Below are positions 17,384 to 27,829 of a stretch of DNA of 64,000 nt, one piece after another (position 1 is the first letter of the stretch; the number at the start of each line of letters is the position of its first letter). Where the stretch lies: the NCBI RefSeq assembly GCF_022844445.1, contig NZ_JALHLS010000001.1:248001-312000 (forward strand). Reading direction: 5' to 3'. The stretch is from Hyphomonas sp. (GTDB lineage Bacteria; Pseudomonadota; Alphaproteobacteria; Caulobacterales; Hyphomonadaceae). A program made the translations under genes and the position numbers. A model generated the notes under the pieces. It searched no databases and was not told the DNA's origin. It saw only the letters and a list, made by a program, of their open reading frames with translations.

Positions 17384-17480
17384 GGGAATCTGCACGCCCG
17401 ATTGAGCCTTCAACATTGACACTCACCGGCGCCGCCGCCAATTGGCGTGCCTGACAACCTCCCGCGAGACTGACCTGCCT

Positions 17481-17822
17481 ATGACCTACATCGTCGTCGA
17501 TGCCTGCATCCGCTGCAAATATATGGACTGTGTCGAGGTCTGCCCCGTCGACTGTTTCTACGAAGGCGAGAACATGCTCGTCATCCACCCTGATGAGTGC
17601 ATCGATTGCGGCGTATGCGAGCCGGAATGCCCGGTCGAGGCGATCAAGCCCGATACCGAAGACGATCCGGACAGCAAATGGCTGAAACTGAACACCGAAT
17701 ACGCGAAAATCTGGCCCAACATCACCCGGATGAAGGCCCCGCCAGAGGATCGGGAGGCGTTTGCTCAGGAAACGGGAAAACTGGAGAAATACTTCAGCCC
17801 GAACCCCGGAACTGGTGACTGA
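17481..17822 (+). CDS. fdxA: Seven-iron ferredoxin
   Basis: The 113-residue protein is a [3Fe-4S][4Fe-4S] ferredoxin. The first cluster region is [17 protein letters not shown] and the second [12 protein letters not shown]; the spacing matches FdxA of proteobacteria, with a C-terminal extension ending in the KYF-type motif (EKYFSPNPG). It carries electrons at low potential; its partner is not visible here. The start ATG at 17481 gives the universal [12 protein letters not shown] beginning; the track's earlier start adds an unrelated leader. A 260-bp AT-richer intergenic region follows before CarD. Confidence 0.95.
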   Translation: MTYIVVDACIRCKYMDCVEVCPVDCFYEGENMLVIHPDECIDCGVCEPECPVEAIKPDTEDDPDSKWLKLNTEYAKIWPNITRMKAPPEDREAFAQETGKLEKYFSPNPGTGD

Positions 17823-18082
17823 ACGGCCTCCCGGGCCTGATTCTCCCTGCAGCTGCAGCAGCTTCCAAGGTGCCTCAAACGTTAACGAGGCGCTTGATTC
17901 TTATGCGTTTACTTTTCGTCAGCACCTGCGCGCACCTGTTGTAAATGCGCCAAATTCGTGTTACGTCTTTGGTCTGATCAATAATCATAGAGAAGCGGGA
18001 ATTCCTAACTCGGTACCTAAATCAGGGAACGGGGCCGGGAAGACGTCGCTTACGTGTGTGTAGAAAAAGGGTCAATTCAGAT

Positions 18083-18607
18083 ATGGCGAAAAAAGCAGAG
18101 ACTCGGGCACTGGCGTTCGAGGTCGGGCAAAGCGTTGTCTACCCGGCCCACGGCGTCGGCAAAATCACGGCCGTCGAGAAACAGACGGTCGCAGGCATGG
18201 CGCTCGAAGTCTATGTCGTCGCTTTCGACCAGGACAAGATGATCCTGCGCGTCCCGACCAACCGGGCCGAAGCCTCGGGCATGCGTGCCCTGGCCGGCTC
18301 GAAGCTGGTCGATGACGCCCTGAAAACCCTCGGCGGCAAGGCCCGCATCAAGCGCACCATGTGGTCGCGCCGTGCCCAGGAATACGAAGCGAAGATCAAT
18401 TCCGGCGACCTGATCTCGATCGCGGAGGTCGTGCGCGACCTGCACCGCGGTGATGACCAGCCGGAACAGTCCTATTCGGAGCGCCAGCTCTATGAGAGCG
18501 CGCTGGACCGGATGGCCCGCGAGCTCGCGGCGGTCGAGAACATCGACAAGGGCAAGGCGATGGAAAAACTCGCCAAGTCGCTGGCCAAAAAGAAGATCGC
18601 CGCCTGA
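18083..18607 (+). CDS. carD: CarD family transcriptional regulator
   Basis: The 174-residue protein has an N-terminal CarD/TRCF RNA-polymerase-interacting domain (FEVGQSVVYPAHGVGKITAVE) and a C-terminal helical DNA-binding domain. CarD binds the RNA polymerase beta subunit and stabilises open complexes at rRNA and growth-related promoters. The ATG at 18083 gives a standard alphaproteobacterial N-terminus. The 260 bp upstream hold no gene and presumably the promoter. A good intrinsic terminator follows 28 bp after the stop, so carD is likely monocistronic or last in its transcript. Confidence 0.93.
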   Translation: MAKKAETRALAFEVGQSVVYPAHGVGKITAVEKQTVAGMALEVYVVAFDQDKMILRVPTNRAEASGMRALAGSKLVDDALKTLGGKARIKRTMWSRRAQEYEAKINSGDLISIAEVVRDLHRGDDQPEQSYSERQLYESALDRMARELAAVENIDKGKAMEKLAKSLAKKKIAA

Positions 18608-18635
18608 AATCAGGCTTCGGCAAAGTAAACCGTGG

Positions 18636-18675
18636 AAATCCCCGTAGGTCCCGGACCTGCGGGGATTTTCCTTTT
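18636..18675 (+). terminator. Intrinsic terminator of carD
   Basis: A 14-bp stem (AAATCCCCGTAGGT / ACCTGCGGGGATTT, one G-T pair) with a 5-nt loop is followed by TTCCTTTT. Position and orientation fit the end of the carD transcript. Confidence 0.87.
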
Positions 18676-18732
18676 GACTTGGGTCGGGACCGATGGCATT
18701 TTGAACAAAACATGAACAATTCAGAGGGTGTT

Positions 18733-19137
18733 ATGGCGATCACGGGCGGCTGTCACTGCGGAGCCATCCGCTACGAACTCGGCGCGGCGCCAGACAGGGT
18801 CTCGATCTGCCATTGCCGGGACTGCCAGTTGAGTGCGGGTGCACCAATGGTGTCCTGGGCCGTAATGCCGGCCGCAAACCTCAAGATCACCAAGGGCACG
18901 CCGGCGACGATCAATTCGTCCGGAGACAGTTTCCGCCGCTTCTGCAGCCGCTGCGGCACGGGCCTCTTCTACGTGAACGAGACCTACCTGCCAGCCCTCG
19001 TGGATGTGCAGTCGATTACGCTGGACGACCCGTCCGCCTTTCCGCCGCAGGCGCAGGTCCAGACGGCGGAACAGCCATCCTGGATGGCTCATATCCACAC
19101 CCTACCGGCATATCCACGCTATCCGGGCACGGAATAG
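18733..19137 (+). CDS. GFA family protein (glutathione-dependent formaldehyde-activating-like)
   Basis: The product has 134 residues with all zinc-type cysteine motifs of the GFA fold: GGCHCGAIRYE, ICHCRDCQ and the later CSRCGTGLFY. The family includes Gfa, first named for formaldehyde-glutathione adduct formation, but most members have no proven activity. I prefer the ATG at 18733, which has GAGGG just upstream and puts the first cysteine motif near the N-terminus; an ATG at 18712 is possible. A second GFA gene in this window, at 32.8 kb, is decayed, so this may be the remaining working copy locally. Confidence 0.88.
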   Translation: MAITGGCHCGAIRYELGAAPDRVSICHCRDCQLSAGAPMVSWAVMPAANLKITKGTPATINSSGDSFRRFCSRCGTGLFYVNETYLPALVDVQSITLDDPSAFPPQAQVQTAEQPSWMAHIHTLPAYPRYPGTE

Positions 19138-19171
19138 ACTTCCCGTCTTCCTAACGCATTGCCCGGCGCGC

Positions 19172-19210
19172 TTAACCAAGCCGCCAGGAACCCTTCGCCA
19201 AATTAACCAT
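19172..19210 (+). promoter_or_regulatory. Possible CtrA half-sites
   Basis: TTAACC at 19172-19177 and TTAACCAT at 19203-19210 match the CtrA half-site known from Caulobacter (TTAACCAT). They lie in the 195-bp gap upstream of the Sel1-like gene. Spacing is not the TTAA-N7-TTAA full site, so this is only suggestive. Confidence 0.3.
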
Positions 19211-19332
19211 GTTCCAATGCATCCGCGTCACGTTTCATCCGTTGCCGGATGGTCCGGCAGGTGATTGGGCCGCAGCCCGGACATGGGGAAATCCCGGCCA
19301 GCTTGCGGCAGGTGTTACAAGGACGAAGTCAA

Positions 19333-19602
19333 ATGGCCTATTCAGACATACCCGTCGCGCCCGGAGCCCTGCTCGGCGCACATTCCCAGCCCGACGATCT
19401 TTATCGCGCCGGCCTTGCCTATGCGACCGGCACGGGCGCCGAGGTCAATCTCGTTGAAGCCCACAAATGGTTCAATCTCGCCGCTGTGCGCGGTCATGAG
19501 GACGCCCGCGTCCAGCGCCAGGACATGGCCGAGATGCTCACCACCGAGGAAGTGAAGCTTGCCCTGCAAGCCGCCCGCGCCTGGATGAAACTCGCGAACT
19601 GA
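19333..19602 (+). CDS. Small Sel1-repeat protein
   Basis: From the ATG at 19333 the protein has 89 residues. It contains one recognisable Sel1-like repeat (LYRAGLAYATGTGAEVNLVEAHKWFNLAAVRGHEDA), followed by a helix ending RAWMKLAN. Sel1 repeats are TPR-like scaffolds. One and a half repeats without a signal peptide suggests a small cytoplasmic adaptor. No function can be assigned. It converges on the acyl-CoA ligase gene 34 bp downstream. Confidence 0.8.
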   Translation: MAYSDIPVAPGALLGAHSQPDDLYRAGLAYATGTGAEVNLVEAHKWFNLAAVRGHEDARVQRQDMAEMLTTEEVKLALQAARAWMKLAN

Positions 19603-19636
19603 ATGCCAGCCCGGCAGGTCGACGCCCGCCGCAGAG

Positions 19637-21205
19637 TTATCCCACCCGCCGTGTCATGCCTTTCCAGTAGGGCTCGCGCAGGTCCTTGCGAAGGATCTTG
19701 CCGGAGGGGTTGCGCGGCAGGGCCTCGATGAAGTCCACCGTCTTCGGCGCCTTGTAGGCAGCGATGCGCTCCTTCGCCCAGGCGATGATACTCTCCGGAG
19801 ACGGATCTTCGCCGGGCTTTTTGACGACGATGGCTTTCACCGCCTCGCCCCACTTCTCGTCGGGCACGCCGATCACCGCGACATCGGCCACGCCCGGCGC
19901 GCCAAAGATCGCGTTCTCGACCTCTGCCGGATAGACGTTCTCGCCGCCGGAGACGATCATGTCCTTCACGCGGTCGTGGATGTAGAGGAAGCCATCCTCG
20001 TCGAAGTATCCTGCGTCGCCGGTATGAAAGAAGCCGTTGCGCACAGCATCCGCCGTCGCATCCGCGCGGTTCCAGTAGCCCTTCATCACGAAGCCCGACT
20101 TGACAACGATCTCGCCCACTTCGCCCGTCGGCACGGGCTTGCCCGCCGCGTCCACCACGCGCACCACCGCACCCGGCCAGGGAACGCCGCACGAGCGCAG
20201 CTTGCCCCAGGCGGGGTCATGCGCTTCCGGCGGCAGGAAGGTTCCTGCGCCGACTGTTTCGGTCAGTCCGTAGAGCTGAGTGAAGCGCGCATCCATGATC
20301 TCGACCGCCGTGCGCAGCAACGCCTCGGAAATCGGCGAGGCGCCGTAGAAGACCTGCTTCAGGCTGGAGAAATCCACCTCACGGATATTCTTCTGCTGCG
20401 TCAGCATGAGGATCACCGCCGGCACCCAGAAAGCGTGCGCGATTCTGTGTTCCGGGATCAGCTTGAGGATCAGCTGCGGATCGATTTCGCGCAGGATCAC
20501 GGTCTTGGCGCCCTGCAGAGACGCCAGAAGGCCTACATTGACGCCCGCCACGTGGAACTGTGGCATGGCATTCATCACCGCCTCGCCGGCATCATAGCTC
20601 GACCATTCCAACATCGCGCCCTGCGTGAAGAAGGCGCGGTAATTGTCATTCGTCAGCTGCACGCCCTTCGGCAGGCCGGTCGTGCCGGACGTGTAGAGCT
20701 GGATCACGTCATCATCGCCTTCTGGCGCAAGGCCCGGATTGGTCACCGGCTTGGAGCCGCGCCAGGACGGATAGAAATCCCAGTCCTCGCGGTCGCCGTC
20801 GAGCGTGATGATCCGCTTCAGGTCCGGCAATTCGCCCTTGATCTGGTCAATCATGGCGTAGAATTCCTTACCGACGAACAGCACCTTGGCGCGCGCGTCC
20901 GACAGTATGAACTTAACCTCCGGCGGGGCGAGGCGCGTATTGACGCCGTTCATCACCGCGCGGGCCTTCGCGGCGCCGAACAGCATCTCGTAGTACACGT
21001 CCGTGTTCTTCGCGAGATAGCCGATCCGGTCGCCTGGCTGAATGCCCAGCGCAAGGAGGCCATTTGCAACCTGGTTAGTGCGCGCGTCCAGCTCGGCATA
21101 GGTCGTCACCTTGCCTTCGAACCAGAGGGCCGCATCGGCCGGCCGCAGCGCGGCCTGCACGCGCGGAATATCCGCAAGGTAAGGCATCGCCTCAATGTCG
21201 ATCAT
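19637..21205 (-). CDS. Fatty acyl-CoA ligase (AMP-dependent synthetase)
   Basis: The 522-residue ANL-superfamily enzyme activates a carboxylic acid as an acyl-adenylate and then an acyl-CoA. The P-loop YTSGTTGLPKGVQLT, the YGLTE motif (QLYGLTETVG), the hinge-region HTGDAGYFDEDGFLYIHDR and the C-terminal lysine motif PRNPSGKILRK are all intact. Chain-length preference is not readable; the FadD/FcsA type is most similar by eye. It stands alone, convergent with the Sel1 gene and divergent from the TIR-FGE gene across about 200 bp. Confidence 0.9.
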   Translation of the reverse strand: MIDIEAMPYLADIPRVQAALRPADAALWFEGKVTTYAELDARTNQVANGLLALGIQPGDRIGYLAKNTDVYYEMLFGAAKARAVMNGVNTRLAPPEVKFILSDARAKVLFVGKEFYAMIDQIKGELPDLKRIITLDGDREDWDFYPSWRGSKPVTNPGLAPEGDDDVIQLYTSGTTGLPKGVQLTNDNYRAFFTQGAMLEWSSYDAGEAVMNAMPQFHVAGVNVGLLASLQGAKTVILREIDPQLILKLIPEHRIAHAFWVPAVILMLTQQKNIREVDFSSLKQVFYGASPISEALLRTAVEIMDARFTQLYGLTETVGAGTFLPPEAHDPAWGKLRSCGVPWPGAVVRVVDAAGKPVPTGEVGEIVVKSGFVMKGYWNRADATADAVRNGFFHTGDAGYFDEDGFLYIHDRVKDMIVSGGENVYPAEVENAIFGAPGVADVAVIGVPDEKWGEAVKAIVVKKPGEDPSPESIIAWAKERIAAYKAPKTVDFIEALPRNPSGKILRKDLREPYWKGMTRRVG

Positions 21206-21408
21206 CGTTTCCTCCCGGGAGCTTCAGCCAAGACCTGTGACCCGTCTTGTCGTGACTGAACTTAAGGCATTTCCGGCACCTGTCAGCCCCTGCCCCGCTG
21301 CGCGCGCTGTTCGCCGCTCTGCCACCTCTTTGGCAACTGCCAATTCTGTGCAAACGTTCCCCTGACGCGCGAGCCGAAAACTCCGGCGCGCGGGCGGGGG
21401 CAAGACCA

Positions 21409-23139
<1,731 letters not shown>

Positions 23140-23142
23140 CAG

Positions 23143-24087
23143 GTGGGACAGCTTCTGGCTCTAAACAGCCTGCTTTGTAGCCTCTGTCTGATTGCGGCCT
23201 GCTCAAGCGCGCCGGTCACAGCCACGCGGATCGAACCGGAGGTGAGGGCTGTCCCCTGCCCGCCGGCCGCAAGCCTCGCCGATATCGGTGACGAGCGCGC
23301 GCGCAGCGAGGCCATTCTCGACATGGACCCGGTTGCGCGCGAAGATCTCGCCTTGGCGCTGGCGGCCTGTCTCGGCGATCCGGACCCGAACCTTCGCGAC
23401 GGTGTGGCCTACGTCGCCCTCTCCCAGATGCTGCGCTCGCAGCTCGTCAGCATCGAGACGGTGATGCGGCTGGAAGCGGACCTGCGCGCCCGTCTTGCCC
23501 AGCCCGCCAATGCGGACGGCTTTGAGGCACCCTTTGCGGCGCTCGTGCTGTCGGAAGTCGCGCGCACCGACCGCATCACGCCCTGGATGGGCCCGGAGGA
23601 GCGCGACCGGCTGATCGCGGCAACCCACGCCTATCTGAGCACACTCAGTGACTTTCGCGGTTTTTCGGACGGCGACGGCTGGCGCCACAGCGTTGCTCAT
23701 GCGTCCGACATCCTTATGCAGCTGTCGCTGAACCCGCAGCTGAACAAGCCGCAGGCCGAGGCCATACTCGCGGCCATCGCGCTCAAGGTCGGCACGCCGG
23801 ATCACGCCTATATCCACGGCGAAAGCGAACGCCTCGCCGCGCCGGTCACTTATCTCGCCATCAAGGAAACCTTCACGGCCGAGGAGTGGAGCGAATGGTT
23901 CGCCAGCCTCTGGCCGCAGGGCGACCCGCTTCGCGAGGAAGCCTACAGATCCGAAGCCGCCCTGATTAAGCTGCATAATCTGCAGGCCTTCGCCCAATCG
24001 GTCTACATCAATGCGATGGCCAGCAATGATGACAGGATGAAGCCTGTGGCCGGCGCCGCCTTCGAATTCCTGAACCAGCTGCCCTGA
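23143..24087 (+). CDS. DUF2785 lipoprotein
   Basis: The start is the GTG 3 nt after the TIR-FGE stop, giving 314 residues. A signal with lipobox IAAC is followed by an all-helical region matching DUF2785: LRDGVAYVALSQMLRSQLVS, then DFRGFSDGDGWRHSVAHASDILMQLSLNPQL and HGESERLAAPVTYLA. The family has no known role. Spacing makes co-translation with the TIR-FGE protein almost certain, so an outer-envelope lipoprotein and a membrane sensor whose second domain is periplasmic are made together. A physical or functional link is inference. Confidence 0.82.
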   Translation: MGQLLALNSLLCSLCLIAACSSAPVTATRIEPEVRAVPCPPAASLADIGDERARSEAILDMDPVAREDLALALAACLGDPDPNLRDGVAYVALSQMLRSQLVSIETVMRLEADLRARLAQPANADGFEAPFAALVLSEVARTDRITPWMGPEERDRLIAATHAYLSTLSDFRGFSDGDGWRHSVAHASDILMQLSLNPQLNKPQAEAILAAIALKVGTPDHAYIHGESERLAAPVTYLAIKETFTAEEWSEWFASLWPQGDPLREEAYRSEAALIKLHNLQAFAQSVYINAMASNDDRMKPVAGAAFEFLNQLP

Positions 24088-24134
24088 GCCAAACCTTGCG
24101 GCAGGCGCCCATTTGCGGCACATCCCTGCCTGTC

Positions 24135-25421
24135 ATGACCCTTGCCACGCCGCCCCCCGACGCCGCCCTCGCCGAGCATATGCACGCCATGGGCACGCGC
24201 GCCCGCGCCGCCTCGCGCGCGCTGGGCCTGATGACGGCTGCGGACCGCACGCGCGGCCTCACTGCCATCGCCGCCGCGCTCCGCGCCGCCGCGCCGGAAA
24301 TCCTCGAGGCCAATTCCGAGGACATGACAGCCGCGAAGGCCAAAGGCCTCTCGCCCGCCATGCTTGACCGGCTAGCGCTTGACGCTGCGCGGATCGAGGC
24401 GATTGCGGCCGGGGTCGAAATCGTCGCCGCCCTGCCCGATCCCGTCGGCCGCGAGCTGGCGCGCTGGACCCCGCCTAACGGTCTGGACATCGCCCGCGTC
24501 GCCATTCCCCTCGGCGTCATCGGCATCATCTATGAGAGCCGCCCGAACGTGACCGCGGATGCCGGTGCGCTGTGCCTGCGCTCCGGCAACGCCGCAATCC
24601 TGCGCGGCGGCTCCGAAAGCATCCATTCCTCCCGCGCCCTCGCCGGCGCGATGCGCGCCGCGCTCATGCAGGAAGGTCTCCCGGTCGATGCAATCCAACT
24701 CGTCGAAACCATCAACCGCGACGCGGTTGGCCACATGCTCGCGGGCCTCGACGGCGCGCTCGACGTAATCGTGCCACGCGGCGGGCGTACCCTCGTGGAG
24801 CGCGTGCAGGCCGAAGCGCGCGTGCCCGTGATCGGGCACCTCGAAGGCCTCTGCCATACCTATGTCGACGGTGCGGCTGATCCGTCCAAGGCAGTCGACA
24901 TAGTCGTCAACGCCAAGATGCGCCGCACCGGCGTGTGCGGCTCGACAGAGACGCTGCTGATCGACGTCGCCTGCGCCGCCACACTGCTGCCGAAGATCGC
25001 CGCCGCGCTGGAAGCCGCGGGCTGCGAACTGCGCGGCGACCGGCGCAGCCGCGCGCTGCTGCCGCATATCAACGCCGCGACCGAAGAAGACTGGGCGACC
25101 GAGTACCTCGCGCCGATCCTGTCCGTCGCCGTCGTGGACGGACTCGAAGGCGCGCTCGTCCACATTGCGCGCTGGTCCTCCGGCCATACGGATGCGATCA
25201 TCACCGAGGACACCGCCGCCGCCGAGGCGTTCCTGGCGCGCGTCGACAGCGCCATCGTCCTGCACAACGCCTCCACCCAGTTTGCCGATGGCGGCGAGTT
25301 CGGCTTTGGCGCCGAGATCGGCATCGCCACGGGCCGCATCCATGCGCGCGGGCCTGTCGGCGCCGACCAGCTGACCACCTACAAATATGCCGTACGCGGC
25401 ACCGGCCAGGTCCGGCCTTGA
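24135..25421 (+). CDS. proA: Gamma-glutamyl phosphate reductase
   Basis: ProA reduces gamma-glutamyl phosphate to glutamate-5-semialdehyde with NADPH in proline synthesis. The 428-residue product (ATG 24135) is an aldehyde-dehydrogenase-fold enzyme with the signatures IPLGVIGIIYESRPNVT and VPRGGRTLVERVQ, the catalytic cysteine region MRRTGVCGSTETLL, and the closing FGFGAEIGIATGRIHARGPVG. The track's start at 24096 is a TTG with no support. proB is not adjacent. The stop TGA overlaps the TTG start of nadD, so the pair is coupled. Confidence 0.93.
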   Translation: MTLATPPPDAALAEHMHAMGTRARAASRALGLMTAADRTRGLTAIAAALRAAAPEILEANSEDMTAAKAKGLSPAMLDRLALDAARIEAIAAGVEIVAALPDPVGRELARWTPPNGLDIARVAIPLGVIGIIYESRPNVTADAGALCLRSGNAAILRGGSESIHSSRALAGAMRAALMQEGLPVDAIQLVETINRDAVGHMLAGLDGALDVIVPRGGRTLVERVQAEARVPVIGHLEGLCHTYVDGAADPSKAVDIVVNAKMRRTGVCGSTETLLIDVACAATLLPKIAAALEAAGCELRGDRRSRALLPHINAATEEDWATEYLAPILSVAVVDGLEGALVHIARWSSGHTDAIITEDTAAAEAFLARVDSAIVLHNASTQFADGGEFGFGAEIGIATGRIHARGPVGADQLTTYKYAVRGTGQVRP

Positions 25422-26005
25422 CGCGCGCGCGCCTGCCCGGCCCCGCTGCCGGCCAGCGGATCGGCCTTCTCGGCGGCAGTTTCCATCCCGCCCATGACGG
25501 CCACCTTCACGTGGCCGAAACTGCCATGAGGCGCCTGCGCCTCGACGGCGTCTGGTGGATCGTCGCGCGTGGCAATCCGCTCAAATCCGAACACGGATCA
25601 TTTGACGAGCGCTTCGCCTCCGCCTGCAGGGTCGCGCTCACGCCGGGCATGCACGTCACCGATATCGAACGCCAGCTGGACCTCACCTTCACGGTCGACA
25701 CCCTCGCCGCGCTGCAGGCTGCCGAGCCGGCGGCGCAGTTTGTCTGGCTGATGGGCGCCGACAGCGCTGCGAGCTTCCATCGCTGGAAAGACTGGGAAGG
25801 CATCGCCGCGCGCGTGCCCATCGCCATCGTCTCGCGGCCAGGCACGCGCGTCTCGGGCGCGCTGCCCTTCGTGAAACGGTTCGCAGACGCACGCCTGCCC
25901 GAACGCGACGCTCGCACCCTGCCCGGCCATACAACGCCCGCCTGGGTGTATCTCCGGGCGCCGGGCAATACACTTTCCTCTACGGCACTGAGGGCGGCGC
26001 AGTGA
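25418..26005 (+). CDS. nadD: Nicotinate-nucleotide adenylyltransferase
   Basis: NadD makes NaAD from nicotinate mononucleotide and ATP in NAD synthesis. The nucleotidyltransferase motif GLLGGSFHPAHDGH is present, as are WWIVARGNPLK, FVWLMGADSA and the C-terminal NTLSSTALR (ISSTxIR-type) motif. No ATG is available near the N-terminus; the TTG at 25418 overlaps the proA TGA as TTGA and gives a 195-residue protein with a 15-residue leader. Its stop overlaps the GTG of the ThiF-like gene. In many alphaproteobacteria rsfS follows nadD; it does not here. Confidence 0.9.
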   Translation: MTRARLPGPAAGQRIGLLGGSFHPAHDGHLHVAETAMRRLRLDGVWWIVARGNPLKSEHGSFDERFASACRVALTPGMHVTDIERQLDLTFTVDTLAALQAAEPAAQFVWLMGADSAASFHRWKDWEGIAARVPIAIVSRPGTRVSGALPFVKRFADARLPERDARTLPGHTTPAWVYLRAPGNTLSSTALRAAQ

Positions 26006-26742
26006 GCCTGACGCCGGAAGAACTCGAACGCCACAAGCGCCACATCCTGCTCAAGGAAATCGGCGGGCCCGGCGTTCAGAAAATCCGCGCCGCCTCGGTT
26101 TCAATCATGGGTTCTGGCGCGCTCGGGGGGCCTTGTGCGCTCTACCTCGCCGCCGCCGGCATCGGGCAGATCGAACTCTGGGACGACGACCGCGTCGACC
26201 GTTCCAACCTGCAACGCCAGATTCAGTTCGCGGACGCCGATACCGGCCGGGAGAAAGTTGAGCGCCTTGCCGCGCGGCTCCGGGCAATTGACCCTGTACT
26301 TAAGGTTACCGCCGTCTCGCGCCGCGCCTCAGAAAGCGACGCGCCCACGGGCGCCATCCTTGTCGATGCCACCGACAATTTTCCCGCCCGCTTCGCGCTG
26401 AACCACCTCGCACATACGACGCACCGCCCTCTCGTTTCCGGTGCGGCCAGTGGGTGGTCCGGTCAGGTAAGCGTCTTCGCCTCAGGCACAGTAGACAGCG
26501 CGCCCTGCTACCAGTGCTGGGTGCCGGAAGCGCCACCCGCTGCCGAAGCTTGCGACGAGGTCGGCGTCGCCGGTCCTGTTACCGGAATGACCGGATCGGC
26601 GATGGCGCTGGAAGTGCTGAAGCTCGTCACCGGCGCTGGCACGCCGCTGATCGGCCGCCTCCTGCTGATCGACGGGCTCGCCGGTTCAACCCGGACGGTC
26701 AATCTGCGCCGCGATCTGCAGTGTCCAATATGTAATGGATGA
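26002..26742 (+). CDS. ThiF/MoeB/HesA family adenylyltransferase
   Basis: This E1-like enzyme of 246 residues adenylates the C-terminus of a small sulfur carrier protein (MoaD or ThiS type). Seen here: the ERHKRHILLKEIGGPGVQKI start, a nucleotide loop with GSGALGG, DDRVDRSNLQRQIQF with the arginine and Asp residues of the active site, DATDNFPARFALN, and paired zinc cysteines CYQC and CPIC. MoeB and ThiF cannot be separated from this alone. The GTG start overlaps the nadD stop by 4 bp, so proA, nadD and this gene form one coupled chain. Confidence 0.87.
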   Translation: MSLTPEELERHKRHILLKEIGGPGVQKIRAASVSIMGSGALGGPCALYLAAAGIGQIELWDDDRVDRSNLQRQIQFADADTGREKVERLAARLRAIDPVLKVTAVSRRASESDAPTGAILVDATDNFPARFALNHLAHTTHRPLVSGAASGWSGQVSVFASGTVDSAPCYQCWVPEAPPAAEACDEVGVAGPVTGMTGSAMALEVLKLVTGAGTPLIGRLLLIDGLAGSTRTVNLRRDLQCPICNG

Positions 26743-26815
26743 TCTCAGCGTTTGACACCGCGCCATCTGAAGGCGTTATCTTCGGCAGATTCAAGTTTCA
26801 CAAAAGCATATCCGC

Positions 26816-27820
26816 ATGATCCGACGCCTACTTGCTGTCATCGTCACTTTGGGAGTCATCCTCGGCGCCGGCTGGCTGACGCTCCGGCGCGGAGACATTC
26901 CATTCGAACAGCTGGAGTCAGTCTACGCCAATGCCGACAGCCGCTATCTTGCGTTTGGCGACGACATGCGCGTGCACTTCCGCGACGTTGGCCCGCGCGA
27001 CGGGAAAGTGATTGTGCTGGTTCACGGATTTTCCGCCTCGCTGCACACTTGGGAAGACTGGGTCGACAATCTGAAGCGAGACTACCGCGTTATCACGCTT
27101 GACCTGCCGGGCCACGGCCTCTCGCGTTGCATGGACAACAACGAGATCGGACCCGCCCAGTTCGTCGAGACCATCAACCGCGTCGTCAATACGCTTGAGA
27201 TCGAACACTTCACACTTGCCGGAAACTCGATGGGCGGCGCCGCCGCTTGGAACTATGCTTTGGCGCACCCGGACCGGCTCGAAGGCCTTGTGCTCATCGA
27301 TGCTGCCGGCTGGCCGCGCACCGAGGTTGAGGGCGATTCACGCCCGCTCGTTTTCCGCCTGCTGGAGATCGGCCTCGCCCGCAGAGTGATGCAGGACCTT
27401 GACCTCTCGACGCTGATCAAGGGCGGTCTCGAGGACAGTTTCGGCGATCCTTCCTTCGTTACGGATGAAATGGTGGAACGCTACGCAACGCTCGCCCGCG
27501 CCCCCTGCCACCGCGAAGCCTTGCTTGCGCTGACTTCTAGCCGCGACGAACGCCGCGTGGCGACACCCGAGCAACTCGCCTCCATCACCACACCGACACT
27601 GGTAATGCACGGCGAACTCGACAACCTGATCCCCGCTGAACACGGCCGCCAGTTCGCCGCCGCCATTCCCGGCGCGGACCTCAAACTCTATCCCGGTGTC
27701 GGCCACCTGCCTCATGAAGAGATCGCCGACCTCTCTGCCAGCGACCTGCGCGCCTTCCTCACCACCCGCGTGCACGGCGTACAGGACGTTGCCCTTGAGG
27801 ACACCGGCGCCACGAACTGA
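26816..27820 (+). CDS. Alpha/beta hydrolase with N-terminal membrane anchor
   Basis: The 334-residue protein starts with a signal-anchor helix (RRLLAVIVTLGVILGAGWLTL) followed by an alpha/beta hydrolase domain. The oxyanion segment is LVHGFSASLHTWEDW, the nucleophile Ser is in AGNSMGG, the acid is in MHGELDNLIP and the histidine in GVGHLPHEE, so the triad is complete. The substrate is likely an ester or lipid at the periplasmic face, by analogy with anchored esterases; this is inference. A relic of an S9 peptidase lies just downstream on the other strand. Confidence 0.87.
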   Translation: MIRRLLAVIVTLGVILGAGWLTLRRGDIPFEQLESVYANADSRYLAFGDDMRVHFRDVGPRDGKVIVLVHGFSASLHTWEDWVDNLKRDYRVITLDLPGHGLSRCMDNNEIGPAQFVETINRVVNTLEIEHFTLAGNSMGGAAAWNYALAHPDRLEGLVLIDAAGWPRTEVEGDSRPLVFRLLEIGLARRVMQDLDLSTLIKGGLEDSFGDPSFVTDEMVERYATLARAPCHREALLALTSSRDERRVATPEQLASITTPTLVMHGELDNLIPAEHGRQFAAAIPGADLKLYPGVGHLPHEEIADLSASDLRAFLTTRVHGVQDVALEDTGATN

Positions 27821-27829
27821 CGCGCACCG

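Noticed and set aside
19976-21259. 427-codon plus-strand ORF
   Set aside because: Shadow of the acyl-CoA ligase gene on the other strand.
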